From assembly GCA_002343075.1 (NCBI GenBank), contig DDRH01000022.1, positions 177,207-241,206 of the forward strand: a stretch of 64,000 nucleotides of DNA, given 5' to 3'. A model generated the notes under the pieces. That model was not told the origin of the DNA. It did not search any database and was given only the letters and a program-made list of their open reading frames with translations. The translations under genes and the position numbers were made by a program. Positions 52,372 to 61,654 of the stretch are shown one piece after another; position 1 is the first letter of the stretch, and every line of letters begins with the position of its first letter. Source of the DNA: Phycisphaerales bacterium UBA2421 (GTDB taxonomy: Bacteria; Planctomycetota; Phycisphaerae; Tepidisphaerales; Tepidisphaeraceae).

Positions 52372-53175
52372 TTTGATGACAATTTTTTCCAGCCCCTCCA
52401 CCGCCGGGGGATACTTCATGTTCAGCCGCTGCATCGAACGAACGATTACATCGCTGATCGCCCAATTGCGATACCACTTTCGATCGGCCGGGATGACATA
52501 CCAGGGGGCGTGTCGGGTGCTGGTCTTGTCGATCGCCTCTTCAAACGCCGCCATGTAGTCGTCCCACAATTCGCGCTCTTTTAAGTCACCCGGGTTGAAC
52601 TTCCAGTGCTCTTGCGGGTCGGCCAGGCGGGCTTCGAGCCGCTCTTTCTGCTCGGCCTTGGATATGTGAAGGAAAAACTTCAGGATAAGCGTGCCTTCTT
52701 CCGCAAGAATGCGCTCGAAGTTGTTGATGTGTTCGTAGCGGTGCTTCCAGACGCTCCGCGGAGCGATGTTGTGAACGCGCTCGATCAGCACGGCCTCGTA
52801 GTGGCTGCGGTTGTGAATGCCGATCATCCCCCTCTGCGGGGCCGCGAGGTGATGCCGCCAGAGAAAATCGTGCGACCGTTCAAGGCTGGAAGGCACCTTG
52901 AAGCTGGTTACACTGCAGCCTTGCGGGTTGACCCCGTGAAACACATGATCAATCGCGCCGTCCTTCCCGCCGGCGTCCATCGCCTGCAGGACAATCAACA
53001 CCGAGTGCTTTCCCTCGGCATACAATCGCTCCTGCAGGTCCCAGAGCTTGGATCGCAACTTCTCTATCGCCGGTTGCGCCGATTCCTTATCCTTAAATCT
53101 GCCCGTGTCGTCTGTCTTACATTTCTTGATATGAAAGCGCTTTCCCGGTGTGGCGAGGTGGTCAGAGTCAATCAT
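52369..53175 (-). CDS. polyphosphate kinase 2 family protein
   Basis: A 268-residue PPK2: Walker A AMDAGGKDGAIDH near residue 70, HNRSHYEAVLIERVH and KFFLHISKAEQKERLEAR of the lid region. The family uses polyphosphate to phosphorylate nucleoside mono- or diphosphates. Single-domain length fits class I or III; the nucleotide preference cannot be read from sequence. ATG 53175 matches the family start; the reading to 53247 adds an unrelated hydrophobic head. Confidence 0.92.
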   Translation of the reverse strand: MIDSDHLATPGKRFHIKKCKTDDTGRFKDKESAQPAIEKLRSKLWDLQERLYAEGKHSVLIVLQAMDAGGKDGAIDHVFHGVNPQGCSVTSFKVPSSLERSHDFLWRHHLAAPQRGMIGIHNRSHYEAVLIERVHNIAPRSVWKHRYEHINNFERILAEEGTLILKFFLHISKAEQKERLEARLADPQEHWKFNPGDLKERELWDDYMAAFEEAIDKTSTRHAPWYVIPADRKWYRNWAISDVIVRSMQRLNMKYPPAVEGLEKIVIK

Positions 53176-53338
53176 TCTCGCAATGCTACCCGCACCGCAG
53201 GGGACCCGGGCCAAAAATAATCGCAAAATGACAGCGCACTCGCCCACCGGAAGCCGTAATCAAGGCGAACGGCCTGCCCGACGAGTCTCATATGCCTCGT
53301 GTTCTATATCAGGCGATGAACACGTTGAGCCACCATCA

Positions 53339-54535
53339 CTAAGCCAACGGCAGTTCCACCACAGTCGCGGTGCGCATCGATCCTTCTGCCGGAATTGTGA
53401 GTTTGGTGCCGGGCGCAAAGTGGGGCTTTTTGAGAAACGCAAACCCGATCGACGCGTTGCCGCGCACGGGGGAAACGGTGCTGCTGGTGACGATACCGAT
53501 CTGATTCTGCTCGGCGTCAAACACAGGCGAGCCAGCGATCGGCAGCGAGTCATCAAGCATCTTAAACCCCGCCAGCATCCGGGGCACCTGCTGGCGGGCG
53601 TGCATGCGCGCGACAATCTCCTGGCCCACGTAGCACTTGCTCAGGCTCACGGCCCGCCGAAAAAGTGCGCCCGTCTCCGCGGGTAAAACGCCCGGCCCGG
53701 TTTCTTCCGCGGGCGTGGTTGCGGCCTCTCGCAGCTTGCGGGCGGGATACGCAGTGGCCGGTGAAACAACCGCAAAATCGATCCCGCAAAGCGCGTGCCC
53801 CGCTTCAATCCGCCGGGCGTTAAAGGCAGCCCAGCCCACACCACGCGCCAGCGGTGCACCCTCGGCACCCTCTGCAGTCAATCGCGTCCAGATCGCCACC
53901 GCGGAATCTGTCGGCACCAGCAAACACGCTGCAGGCGCATCGTTAAGATTGTCTTCAAACACCACCACTTCGACCCCATCAATCGCCAGCCGCCCCGCCT
54001 TGACATCGCTCAGCTTGCCCCCCTCGCCAGCAACCGCTGCGAGCACCTCGCGCGCCTTCGGCCCGATGAGTAGGAAAGGATGCCACACCCCCACCGCCGA
54101 CTGCATCTTCACTTGCTCGGCAAACAGATACTTATCAAAGACATCCTTCAGAGACTCAATCAGTGTGACATCAGCAATCATCATCGCGACATCACCCAGC
54201 TCAATCACGCGCATATCTGCTACGATGCGGCCCTTGAGATTGAGCAGAAACGAGTAGACACCCCCTCCAGCAGGCATGGGTTGCTTCGTCTCCTTGTCCC
54301 AAGTTTGGTTGCTGATCAACCCATTCAGAAACGAGCAGCGGTCGCGACCGGTGAAAAGCAGCGCACCGCGAAATGGCAAATCCATGATTCCACAAGACTT
54401 GTGAAGCGCAGCATACTCCAGCTGCGGCTGGCCGAAAGTGCTGACTATCTCGATAGACCCGAACGACTGCATGTCGGCGTCCACCGATTGATGCAGTTCC
54501 AGCAGCGGGTTGGGAATTTGGGGAATTTGTTCCAT
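53339..54535 (-). CDS. ygfZ: YgfZ/GcvT-like folate-binding Fe-S maturation protein
   Basis: A 398-residue protein with the GCV_T fold and the YgfZ signature SKCYVGQEIVARMH near residue 300, where the conserved cysteine lies. YgfZ supports repair or assembly of certain Fe-S enzymes in a tetrahydrofolate-dependent way. The N-terminal MDLPFRGALLFTGRDR region and a C-terminal beta barrel (VFDAEQNQIGIVTSS) match. At 398 residues it is longer than the E. coli protein (about 326). Confidence 0.88.
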   Translation of the reverse strand: MEQIPQIPNPLLELHQSVDADMQSFGSIEIVSTFGQPQLEYAALHKSCGIMDLPFRGALLFTGRDRCSFLNGLISNQTWDKETKQPMPAGGGVYSFLLNLKGRIVADMRVIELGDVAMMIADVTLIESLKDVFDKYLFAEQVKMQSAVGVWHPFLLIGPKAREVLAAVAGEGGKLSDVKAGRLAIDGVEVVVFEDNLNDAPAACLLVPTDSAVAIWTRLTAEGAEGAPLARGVGWAAFNARRIEAGHALCGIDFAVVSPATAYPARKLREAATTPAEETGPGVLPAETGALFRRAVSLSKCYVGQEIVARMHARQQVPRMLAGFKMLDDSLPIAGSPVFDAEQNQIGIVTSSTVSPVRGNASIGFAFLKKPHFAPGTKLTIPAEGSMRTATVVELPLA

Positions 54536-54710
54536 TGCTACGAGCCGATTTTAGCACAGCCGACGCAAAGTTGCTGTCACTTACAAAGTTCGAGCGGGAA
54601 TCTCTCCAATTGGTTCGTATACTATGCATGAGTGGGTCGGAGACCCGCTCCCCGGGACGGAGAGAACGCAACCGCCTCTCTGTTCATTGCGCTGTGATGG
54701 AGTTGAGCCA

Positions 54711-55532
54711 ATGAGCGAACAACCAAGTGATGGACAACCTCTGCCCGACGAACCCGACGAAGCGTCATCAACCAAAGACATCGCTCCCGTGCTTAGCGGC
54801 TGGGATTACGAGCCGGGCGCGATCAATGTCCGCAAGATTCGCGGGGTGGATGGCGTCGCCAGGCTGCAGATGCGGCTCGATCTCGGACTGCTGCAGATGG
54901 AACTGTCTGGCCGGCCCGATGGCCAGCGCCCGCACGGTTGTGAGTCGTTGCTCGACTACTTCGAGGGCCAGCTCGACAAGCACCGCGACCGCAACGGCAC
55001 CGAGCTGGGCTTTCATCTCACCAACAACCAATGCCAACTGCTTCGTGACGAAGCGCAGATGTATTATCACCGCTACCTCAGCCTTTATGTGCTGGAAGAT
55101 TTCACCGGCGTGGTACGCGATACCGAGCGAAATCTGCGCGTGCTCGACCTCTGCGGGCGATATGCGGTTGATGAGCATGATCGCCTGGCGCTCGAGCAGT
55201 ATCGCCCTTACATCATCATGATGAATGCCCGCGCAAGTGCGTCGCTGCTCTTTAAGGTTAATCAATTTCGCGAAGCACTTTCACTTGTCGAAGAGGCGCT
55301 GGCCAACATCCGCGATTTCTTCGGAAAGTTTGGACAGTCCGATGCATACGGCTACAGCGGCGAAGTAAAAATGCTCAAGCGATTCGCGCGCGAGATTCGC
55401 AAGAAAATGCCCATCGACCCTCTCACCCGCCTGCAAACCCAACTCGATCGCGCCGTAAAGGCCGAGCGATATGAGGAAGCAGCACGGCTTCGCGATGAAA
55501 TCAGGCAAAAAAGCGAAGAAGCAAGAGCCTAA
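54711..55532 (+). CDS. UVR-motif (UvrB/UvrC-like interaction) protein
   Basis: A 273-residue protein. The body (30-230) is helical with a charged N-terminus and no recognised domain. The C-terminal 35 residues form a UVR motif (LQTQLDRAVKAERYEEAARLRDEI), the helical hairpin used by UvrB-UvrC and by ClpC/McsA for protein contacts. Function is unknown; similar planctomycete proteins exist. ATG 54711 is preferred over 54624, which adds a Cys-containing head without homology. Confidence 0.8.
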   Translation: MSEQPSDGQPLPDEPDEASSTKDIAPVLSGWDYEPGAINVRKIRGVDGVARLQMRLDLGLLQMELSGRPDGQRPHGCESLLDYFEGQLDKHRDRNGTELGFHLTNNQCQLLRDEAQMYYHRYLSLYVLEDFTGVVRDTERNLRVLDLCGRYAVDEHDRLALEQYRPYIIMMNARASASLLFKVNQFREALSLVEEALANIRDFFGKFGQSDAYGYSGEVKMLKRFAREIRKKMPIDPLTRLQTQLDRAVKAERYEEAARLRDEIRQKSEEARA

Positions 55533-55723
55533 CCCGCCGAACGCGCCTCTCGAAAGCTCTAAACCGCGCAAGCTGTAAGCGAGGCGCATAGATGGGCGAT
55601 AGAGACCCCGAACTGCAGGTGCAGCAAGCGCCCAATCGTCAAACCCGTAGCAAACCGCGCCCCGCCGCGATATGATTCACTGATACTAGCGGCAACGTAA
55701 AGTTGACGTGAAGCTTGAGTCTT

Positions 55724-55797
55724 GTTCCCGTAGCTCAATTGGATAGAGCATCGGATTCCGAATCCGAAGGTTGCAGGTTCGATCCCCGCCGGGAACG
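55724..55797 (+). tRNA. tRNA-Arg (anticodon CCG)
   Basis: A full cloverleaf can be drawn by hand. The acceptor stem is GTTCCCG (55724-55730) with CGGGAAC (55790-55796), the D-arm is TAGCTCAATTGGATAGAGCA, and the anticodon loop TTCCGAA lies between TCGGA and TCCGA. The T-loop is TTCGATC; the T-stem has one A-C mismatch. No CCA is encoded. Confidence 0.93.
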
Positions 55798-56046
55798 TTA
55801 GGAAACTCGCAGAATCGAAGCTCGCCCCGCAAACACACAGCCACCGGTTGGACACGGGGCATACAACCGCCGAACCATCCGATCTCAATGACCAGATTGG
55901 TTTCTCGCGAGTCGACAAGTTAAGTCTGTCACATCCCCAGCTCTGGCGACAAACTGCCACTGCGGCGAAGATTCGTGGGCTAGAGGGAGCACAAACTCAA
56001 TTCCGCGGCATACCCCGAGATTTCAGGCGTGAGAAGATCCGGCAAA

Positions 56047-56120
56047 TGGGCGGTACAGGGCTCGAACCTGTGACCCCCAGCGTGTCATGCTGGTGCGCTA
56101 GCCAACTGCGCCAACCGCCC
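56047..56120 (-). tRNA. tRNA-Val (anticodon GAC)
   Basis: Read on the minus strand: acceptor GGGCGGT pairs with ACCGCCC, anticodon stem CCAGC/GCTGG holds loop ATGACAC (anticodon GAC), and T-arm CAGGTTCGAGCCCTG is perfect. No CCA is encoded. It faces tRNA-Arg across 249 bp in which I see no gene. Confidence 0.95.
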
Positions 56121-56131
56121 GTCGAAAAGGT

Positions 56132-56160
56132 ACTCTATTCCTTTGCGGTGTCGGATTCAA
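56132..56160 (-). promoter_or_regulatory. promoter of tRNA-Val
   Basis: On the minus strand TTGAAT (56155-56160) and TAGAGT (56132-56137) are spaced by 17 bases, with the -10 element 11 bases before the mature tRNA 5' end. Confidence 0.6.
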
Positions 56161-56226
56161 GGCGCGCAGTTTACTCGCGGCAGGATGCCGGATGCGGCGC
56201 AGCGGGATGGGTGCTGCGGTGTTTCC

Positions 56227-57237
56227 CTACTTCGGTGGCTCTTTTGCGTTTAGCCAGGTCATCATCTTTCTCAGCTTGCGGCCGGTGACTTCGACCGGGT
56301 GGTCGTGGTCGGCTTCATAGAGACGCTTGAAGTTCTGCATACCGGCCTCGAATTCTGCCCGCCAGCCTCTTGCAAAGGTCCCGTCCTGAATCTCCTTTAG
56401 GACCTGCCTCATTTCCTGTTTTGTCAGTTCGGTGACGATCCGCGGGCCGGTTTTCAGGTCGCCCCACTCGGCGGTGTTACTGATGCTGTATCGCATGTAA
56501 TCAAGCCCGCCCTGGTAGATCAGGTCTACGATCAGCTTAACTTCGTGTACGCACTCGAAATAGGCCATTTCGGGCGGGTAGCCGGCTTCGATGAGCGTCT
56601 CGAAGCCTGCCTTGATTAGCGCGCTAAGCCCGCCGCAGAGGACGACCTGCTCGCCGAAGAGGTCTGTCTCACATTCGTCCTTAAAATTGGTCTCGATGAT
56701 GCCGCTGCGCGCCCCGCCGACGCCTCTGGCCCAGGCGAGGCCTATATTGCGAGCATTTCCGGTTGCATCCTGATGCACCGCGAGCAGGCAGGGCACGCCG
56801 CCGCCCTTTTCAAACTCGCTGCGGACGAGGTGGCCCGGGCCTTTGGGGGCGACCATAAGCACATCCACATCAGCCGGCGCTACGATTGTCTTAAAGTGAA
56901 AGTTAAACCCGTGGGTACAGCCGACAGCTTGCCCGGCACGGAGGTGCGGCTTGATGCTCTTGTCGTAGACGCCCGGCTGAACCTCGTCTGGAAGCGTGAT
57001 GATGGCCAGATCGGCCTGCTTCACAGCATCTTCGACGCTCATTGGGTCAAACCCCTTTTCGATCGCCAGGCGGCCGTTGGCGCTGTCCTTGCGATTGGCG
57101 ACGATCACTTTCAGGCCACTTTCTCGCATATTCTGAGCGTGAGCGTGGCCTTGTGACCCGAAACCTATCACCGCTACAACTTTACCCTTGAGGCCATCGA
57201 GGGGTGCGTCTTTCTCGTAGAGAATATTGAGTGCCAT
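56227..57237 (-). CDS. ilvC: ketol-acid reductoisomerase (NADP+)
   Basis: A 336-residue class I KARI. The Rossmann motif is GFGSQGHAHAQN near 25-36, cofactor loop VIVANRKDSANG, and the C-terminal knotted domain has FGEQVVLCGGL and SNTAEWGDL. It converts acetolactate in valine/isoleucine synthesis. ATG 57237 matches the family start. It is divergent from argD and has a strong promoter just upstream. The nearest ilv partners are not in the window. Confidence 0.96.
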   Translation of the reverse strand: MALNILYEKDAPLDGLKGKVVAVIGFGSQGHAHAQNMRESGLKVIVANRKDSANGRLAIEKGFDPMSVEDAVKQADLAIITLPDEVQPGVYDKSIKPHLRAGQAVGCTHGFNFHFKTIVAPADVDVLMVAPKGPGHLVRSEFEKGGGVPCLLAVHQDATGNARNIGLAWARGVGGARSGIIETNFKDECETDLFGEQVVLCGGLSALIKAGFETLIEAGYPPEMAYFECVHEVKLIVDLIYQGGLDYMRYSISNTAEWGDLKTGPRIVTELTKQEMRQVLKEIQDGTFARGWRAEFEAGMQNFKRLYEADHDHPVEVTGRKLRKMMTWLNAKEPPK

Positions 57238-57271
57238 GGTCGATCTATCCTTAAAAACAGTTGAATCGTAA

Positions 57272-57300
57272 AGACTAGAGGCTTGTCGGGTTGCTGTCAA
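57272..57300 (-). promoter_or_regulatory. sigma-70-like promoter of ilvC
   Basis: On the minus strand a consensus TTGACA (57295-57300) and TAGTCT (57272-57277) are separated by exactly 17 bases, 34 bp upstream of the ilvC start codon. Confidence 0.65.
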
Positions 57301-57427
57301 AGCGAATTCAGATTTGATAAATTAGTCGACGGTTTTCGCATGACGGCGAGCGCACGACTGATTTACGGCTGGCAGATTGCGCGTAAAGGCTGCGCGGCGA
57401 ACCAGAGGCAGACGAGGAGACCGAAAA

Positions 57428-58672
57428 TTGGATACGCCCGAATTGATCGATCGCGCGAATGCAGTGCTTATTGGAAACTACGCCCGCATGCCCACTGCGA
57501 TGGTGCGCGGCGAAGGCTCGCTGGTCTGGGATAGCACCGGGAAGCAATATATCGACTTGTTTGCAGGCTTTGGCGGGGCGGTGCTCGGGCATGCCCACCC
57601 GGCCCTCGTGGCAGCAGTGACGGAGCAGGCGCAAAAGCTGTGGCATGTGGGGAACACGTTTCATACCGAGCCGCAGGTGCGCCTCGCCGAGCATCTAAAC
57701 CGCACGGCTTTCGCGGGAAAGGCGTTTTTCTGTCACAGCGGGCTGGAAAGCAACGAGGCGGCGATCAAACTCGCCAGGCTGCGCGGAGCACAGCAGAATC
57801 CGAAGCGGTGGAAGGTTGTGTCGTTTAACAAGAGCTTTCACGGGCGCTCGCTTGCCATGATTGCGGCGACCGGCAACCCTGCTGTGAAGGCTGGGTTTGA
57901 ACCGATGGTGCCGGGGTTTATGCAGGTCGATCTCGGCGACATGGAGGGACTCGCCGCCGCCGCAGATAATGAGACTGCTGCGATTATTGTTGAGCCGATC
58001 CAGGGCGAAGGCGGCATTCATCCGCTGCCTATAGAGTTTGCGGTTGAACTGCGCAAGCTCTGCGATGCGCGCAACATAACGCTCATTTTTGACGAAGTGT
58101 GGACTGGTTGCGGGCGGACGGGACGATGGTTTGGACATCAATGGTTCGACGCAGGCAGCTTGTCGGCAACGAGGCAGGCCTCGACAGGTGAATGTCGGGC
58201 CGGCGAATGCGTGAAGCCTGATATTCTCACAATCGGCAAAGCCATCGGTGGCGGGCTGCCGGTCGGGACGATGTTTGCGAGGCCCGAGCTTGCCGCATTG
58301 CTCGTACCGGGCAAGCACGGGTGCACGCTCGGCGGCAACGCCGTCTGCATGGCGGCGGCAGCGACGGTGTTTGATGTCATCGAGCGAGAGCAACTTCTGC
58401 AACACGCGCTCAACCTCGGCGAACACGCGATGTCACGGCTTCGCAATGAGACCAAGGCTGCGGGCAGAGTGGCGGCGGTGCGTGGCCGCGGGCTTTTCAT
58501 CGGTGTTGAACTGGCGGCAGCGCCCGTCAAGCTGGTTGAGCGCGCCCTTGATCAGGGCTTAATCACTAACGTCACGGCGAGCAAGGTCATCCGAATCGCC
58601 CCGCCGGTCAATATCGACCAGGCAACGCTCGACCGAGGGCTGGATATACTCATTCGGGCGATCAACGAATGA
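57428..58672 (+). CDS. argD: acetylornithine aminotransferase-like PLP enzyme
   Basis: A 414-residue class III aminotransferase: LGHAHPALVAAV, FFCHSGLESNEAAIKLAR, GEGGIHPL, FDEVWTGCGRTG and the PLP lysine 271 in TIGKAIGGG. ArgD acts in arginine synthesis. The preferred start is TTG 57428 with GAGGAG seven bases upstream. A block of about 20 residues (241-261, Ser/Thr/Cys-rich) is inserted between HQWF and the conserved KPDI strand. W replaces the usual Q in DEVQTG. An ornithine or other omega-aminotransferase role is possible. Confidence 0.88.
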   Translation: MDTPELIDRANAVLIGNYARMPTAMVRGEGSLVWDSTGKQYIDLFAGFGGAVLGHAHPALVAAVTEQAQKLWHVGNTFHTEPQVRLAEHLNRTAFAGKAFFCHSGLESNEAAIKLARLRGAQQNPKRWKVVSFNKSFHGRSLAMIAATGNPAVKAGFEPMVPGFMQVDLGDMEGLAAAADNETAAIIVEPIQGEGGIHPLPIEFAVELRKLCDARNITLIFDEVWTGCGRTGRWFGHQWFDAGSLSATRQASTGECRAGECVKPDILTIGKAIGGGLPVGTMFARPELAALLVPGKHGCTLGGNAVCMAAAATVFDVIEREQLLQHALNLGEHAMSRLRNETKAAGRVAAVRGRGLFIGVELAAAPVKLVERALDQGLITNVTASKVIRIAPPVNIDQATLDRGLDILIRAINE

Positions 58673-59631
58673 AGGGCCAACGCATCAACGGCTTGCGACG
58701 CAATCTCTCCCTGACCGCAACAGGGCTGATGCTCGGCGGCTGCGCGATGCCAGCATCCAGCCCGCCGGCGGCCACGGGGAGCGTTGAAACTGGGCGCGTT
58801 GAAACGGTTCAGCCGTCGCGGCAAAACGCCGCCGAGTCGAAAGCGGCGCTCCCGCGTCGCGACGATTCTCCAACAGCATCCGGCGAAACCGCCCTGCGCG
58901 TTGTTCGAGCATCAGACGGCGACGCGCCCAAAGACCCGCAGCCTGCGCTCGATATCGCCTTTAAGGTTGAGGTGTATCAACTCACTCTACCGCGTGGCGC
59001 CGTCAGCCAGAACGCAGAATTCTGGAACCGGCTCAATGAACAAGTGATCGACCCAGCGAGCTACGACGTGCTGCAGCGGAACGGTGTACGCGTCGGCGAG
59101 GCTGCGTTTTCAGACTGGTCATACTTCCGCGCCCTGATCGACCAGCACCCTGGTAAAGCAGCGCAGGCGGTCTCGGTGGCGCGCGAACAGAAGAATCTGC
59201 AGTTGGAAATGAAGACGGGCATCCCGCTGCAGGATATCTTCCACTTTAGCTCGTCCAACGCGCTCACCGGCCGTACCTATGAACGCTGCACCAACCTGTT
59301 TAGCATCGGGTTCGAGCCGACTCCCCGCAAGCCGGGCTCCATGCGGCTGACCCTTGCACCCGTGGTGCGGTCGGAGCGCCGGCGGTTGGAGTTCAGCGTG
59401 CTCAATGACGAACGCGGCGAAGTTCAATACGTCCAGCCCGAAATGATCTACGACTGCAACCTGCGGCTGGACGTACCGATGGATTCGTTCATTGTTGTCG
59501 CGCCGTCGCCGGAAGCGCGATGGCCGGTGAGTGTGGGTAATGCGTTTTTGCTCACCGAAGGTAAGTCGGAGTTGCTGGAACAGGTGCTCATCATCGTCCC
59601 CCGGCCATTTCAGACCGGGGAAGGGAAGTAG
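58669..59631 (+). CDS. unrecognised lipoprotein
   Basis: A 320-residue protein with a lipobox (LMLGGC, Cys25) after a charged N-terminus, so it should be anchored in the envelope. Residues 30-95 are Pro/Ala/Ser-rich and flexible. The folded part (about 96-320) has alternating beta strands with no domain I recognise. It overlaps argD as ATGA, so the two are co-transcribed, which is odd for unrelated functions. It ends facing the membrane-protein operon at 59725-64000. Confidence 0.75.
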   Translation: MKGQRINGLRRNLSLTATGLMLGGCAMPASSPPAATGSVETGRVETVQPSRQNAAESKAALPRRDDSPTASGETALRVVRASDGDAPKDPQPALDIAFKVEVYQLTLPRGAVSQNAEFWNRLNEQVIDPASYDVLQRNGVRVGEAAFSDWSYFRALIDQHPGKAAQAVSVAREQKNLQLEMKTGIPLQDIFHFSSSNALTGRTYERCTNLFSIGFEPTPRKPGSMRLTLAPVVRSERRRLEFSVLNDERGEVQYVQPEMIYDCNLRLDVPMDSFIVVAPSPEARWPVSVGNAFLLTEGKSELLEQVLIIVPRPFQTGEGK

Positions 59632-59724
59632 CACGCGCCGGCCCGCCAAGCAAACCGCGCACCGTCACACAACCGAGCGACCTGATAGCGCGCATCGCGG
59701 GATTCAGCCCGTGACAGCAGTCCC

Positions 59725-61551
59725 TCATCCCCCCGCCGCCGCCGAGGCGGCCTGGTCGGCTAGCTGTTGCTGCAACTTCTTGAATTCGCTGCTCTGCTGG
59801 TCTGAGCTGAACTGCCGGCGCTCCTGTCGCCCGGTCTTGTCAGTGATCAGCACATAGTCGACGTTTGATGCCATGTCTTTTCGCACGTCGACGACGCTCC
59901 AGCCGGTGATGAACTGAACTTCTTTGTCTGTGCGACCGATACTGTCACCCGGCGCTACCGTGAACGACTGCTTATGAAGCTGGCCGTTCTGAAACTTGAA
60001 GACCTCAAACCGCACCGTGCGCGCCGACTCGGCATTAAACCCAGCCGCGAGGAAGAAGCTCGTCAGCGCGGGGATAGAAACCGGTGATGTCCACTCTGTT
60101 CCGGCAAACTCGATGGCAAACTGGTTGGCCATTTCCTGATTGATTGCGACATTCAGCGTGCGCCAGATCGGATTCTTCATCTTGTAGCGGACCATGTAGC
60201 GATAAGTGCGTCCCGGTTCTACCGTGCCATCGTGCAGCCAGCCGGTGATGTCTTTGAGAGACGCATCGCGCGGGTCAAACTCACCTGCGGGAATGGGAAA
60301 CTCGCCGGCGATGTTAATCTGTCCCGGCTGCTGCTGGCCGGGGAAGCCCTCCATCGGGCCGAACTCGCCCCCACCGGGGAAACCGCCGGGGTATCCTCCG
60401 CCGCCGGGGAATCCACCTTCGCCGCGGACCTGGAACGGCACCGCGGGTTGCCCGCTGCCACCCGGCCCGCGTCCGCCGCCACGACCCCCACCAGCCGGGG
60501 CAAATTCGCCACCTTCGGAAGGTTGCCCGCGCGGCTGCCGCTGTCCGCCCTGCTGCTGGCGGCGTTCGGCATTGAGCTTCCGGCGAAGCTCAAGCACCTG
60601 GTTCCTTTGCTCGGGAGTCAGCTTCGAAAGATCGCTCTTCGGATCGACAAACAAGTTTGGATCAAAGAATGCACCCTGCGTGTTCTGTTCCTTGTCTTCC
60701 ATCCCCGGCACGCCCCAGCGGTCGCCCTTGGATGTTGTGTAGAAAACTGGCTGCACCACCTCCAATTGGTTGGAACGCACCCACTCCAGGTAGCTCATCT
60801 GCGCGCCGGCATCGTCGCCGCGCGGCACCGGCTTCAGTTGGCTGATCTTCAGCGGTGGGACGACGGTCTGGTTGCCCCAGGTGCCGTCGGGCAGTAATTC
60901 TTCCCTAACCAACTGCACTTCGAGAATTAGCGCCTTGAAAAATAACTGCGGCACAGCGGCGTCCGTGAATGATTTTGTAAGCGCGTCTTTTGGCAGGGTG
61001 TAACGGATGGTCACCCAATCGAGATCGGTCGCTGTCACGGGCCCGAGGTTGGGGTTGGCTTGATCCACCTGCCCTGCTGGGTCAGGCATGAGCACGGTTG
61101 ACCGGCCGAGGCGCGTTCGCACATCTGTCAGCGCGGGGGCCACCGGCAGGGTCTCCATCTTCTTTGCGGCCGGGTCGGCGGGGTCTTGCTGGGCAATACC
61201 ACCCTGACCACTGGAGACGCTCTCGAGCTTCCCGATCGGCGGCAGAAAAGCGACGGCGGGCAGATCGGCCTTCGGAGGGACGGTGTTGACGGCGCTGAGG
61301 AACCCTTCCACCGGATCGACCATGGTCAGATCAACACGGGCCCGGCTGCCCTTCATTGCCATGCTGAGTTGCTCAGCCTTGCTGTTCACAAGTTCATCGA
61401 CCCGGTCGGGCGTAACCGTCTGCCCGGCGACGTCTACCGTAACCGGCGGAGTGATGACGTAACCCCACACAACATAAAGTAACCACGCTACACCCAGGCC
61501 GAGCACCAGCCATTGAACGTGCTGCTCGAGCAAATCTACAATCTTCTGCAT
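59725..61551 (-). CDS. membrane-anchored protein with Gly/Phe/Pro-rich linker (envelope complex protein 3)
   Basis: A 608-residue protein: one N-terminal membrane helix (about 14-33), an extracytoplasmic body, a low-complexity Gly/Pro/Phe/Gln linker (about 340-430) and a C-terminal beta-rich domain (about 440-590) with GRTYRYMVRYKMKNP. No family is recognised with confidence. The single-anchor design resembles assembly proteins of type IV pili or type II secretion. It is the third gene of a minus-strand run. Confidence 0.65.
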   Translation of the reverse strand: MQKIVDLLEQHVQWLVLGLGVAWLLYVVWGYVITPPVTVDVAGQTVTPDRVDELVNSKAEQLSMAMKGSRARVDLTMVDPVEGFLSAVNTVPPKADLPAVAFLPPIGKLESVSSGQGGIAQQDPADPAAKKMETLPVAPALTDVRTRLGRSTVLMPDPAGQVDQANPNLGPVTATDLDWVTIRYTLPKDALTKSFTDAAVPQLFFKALILEVQLVREELLPDGTWGNQTVVPPLKISQLKPVPRGDDAGAQMSYLEWVRSNQLEVVQPVFYTTSKGDRWGVPGMEDKEQNTQGAFFDPNLFVDPKSDLSKLTPEQRNQVLELRRKLNAERRQQQGGQRQPRGQPSEGGEFAPAGGGRGGGRGPGGSGQPAVPFQVRGEGGFPGGGGYPGGFPGGGEFGPMEGFPGQQQPGQINIAGEFPIPAGEFDPRDASLKDITGWLHDGTVEPGRTYRYMVRYKMKNPIWRTLNVAINQEMANQFAIEFAGTEWTSPVSIPALTSFFLAAGFNAESARTVRFEVFKFQNGQLHKQSFTVAPGDSIGRTDKEVQFITGWSVVDVRKDMASNVDYVLITDKTGRQERRQFSSDQQSSEFKKLQQQLADQAASAAAGG

Positions 61552-61654
61552 ACGTCACCTTGCCTTCTTCTAATGAAGGGCCGAACGGCTTCATCAAACC
61601 AATCAATCTTAGCCAGCCTCTCGCGGGGCAATCACTTACAATGCCGGATCAAGT

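Noticed and set aside
55724..56120. tRNA pair as integration site of a mobile element
   Set aside because: No integrase, direct repeat of a tRNA 3' end or foreign-looking gene was seen on either side.
55848..56288. 146-codon plus-strand frame across the tRNA-Val gene
   Set aside because: It reads through a perfect tRNA on the other strand and into ilvC; not a credible gene.
57238..57427. Leader peptide or riboswitch upstream of ilvC or argD
   Set aside because: No branched-chain-rich leader, terminator pair or known riboswitch core could be found; only the ilvC promoter is convincing.
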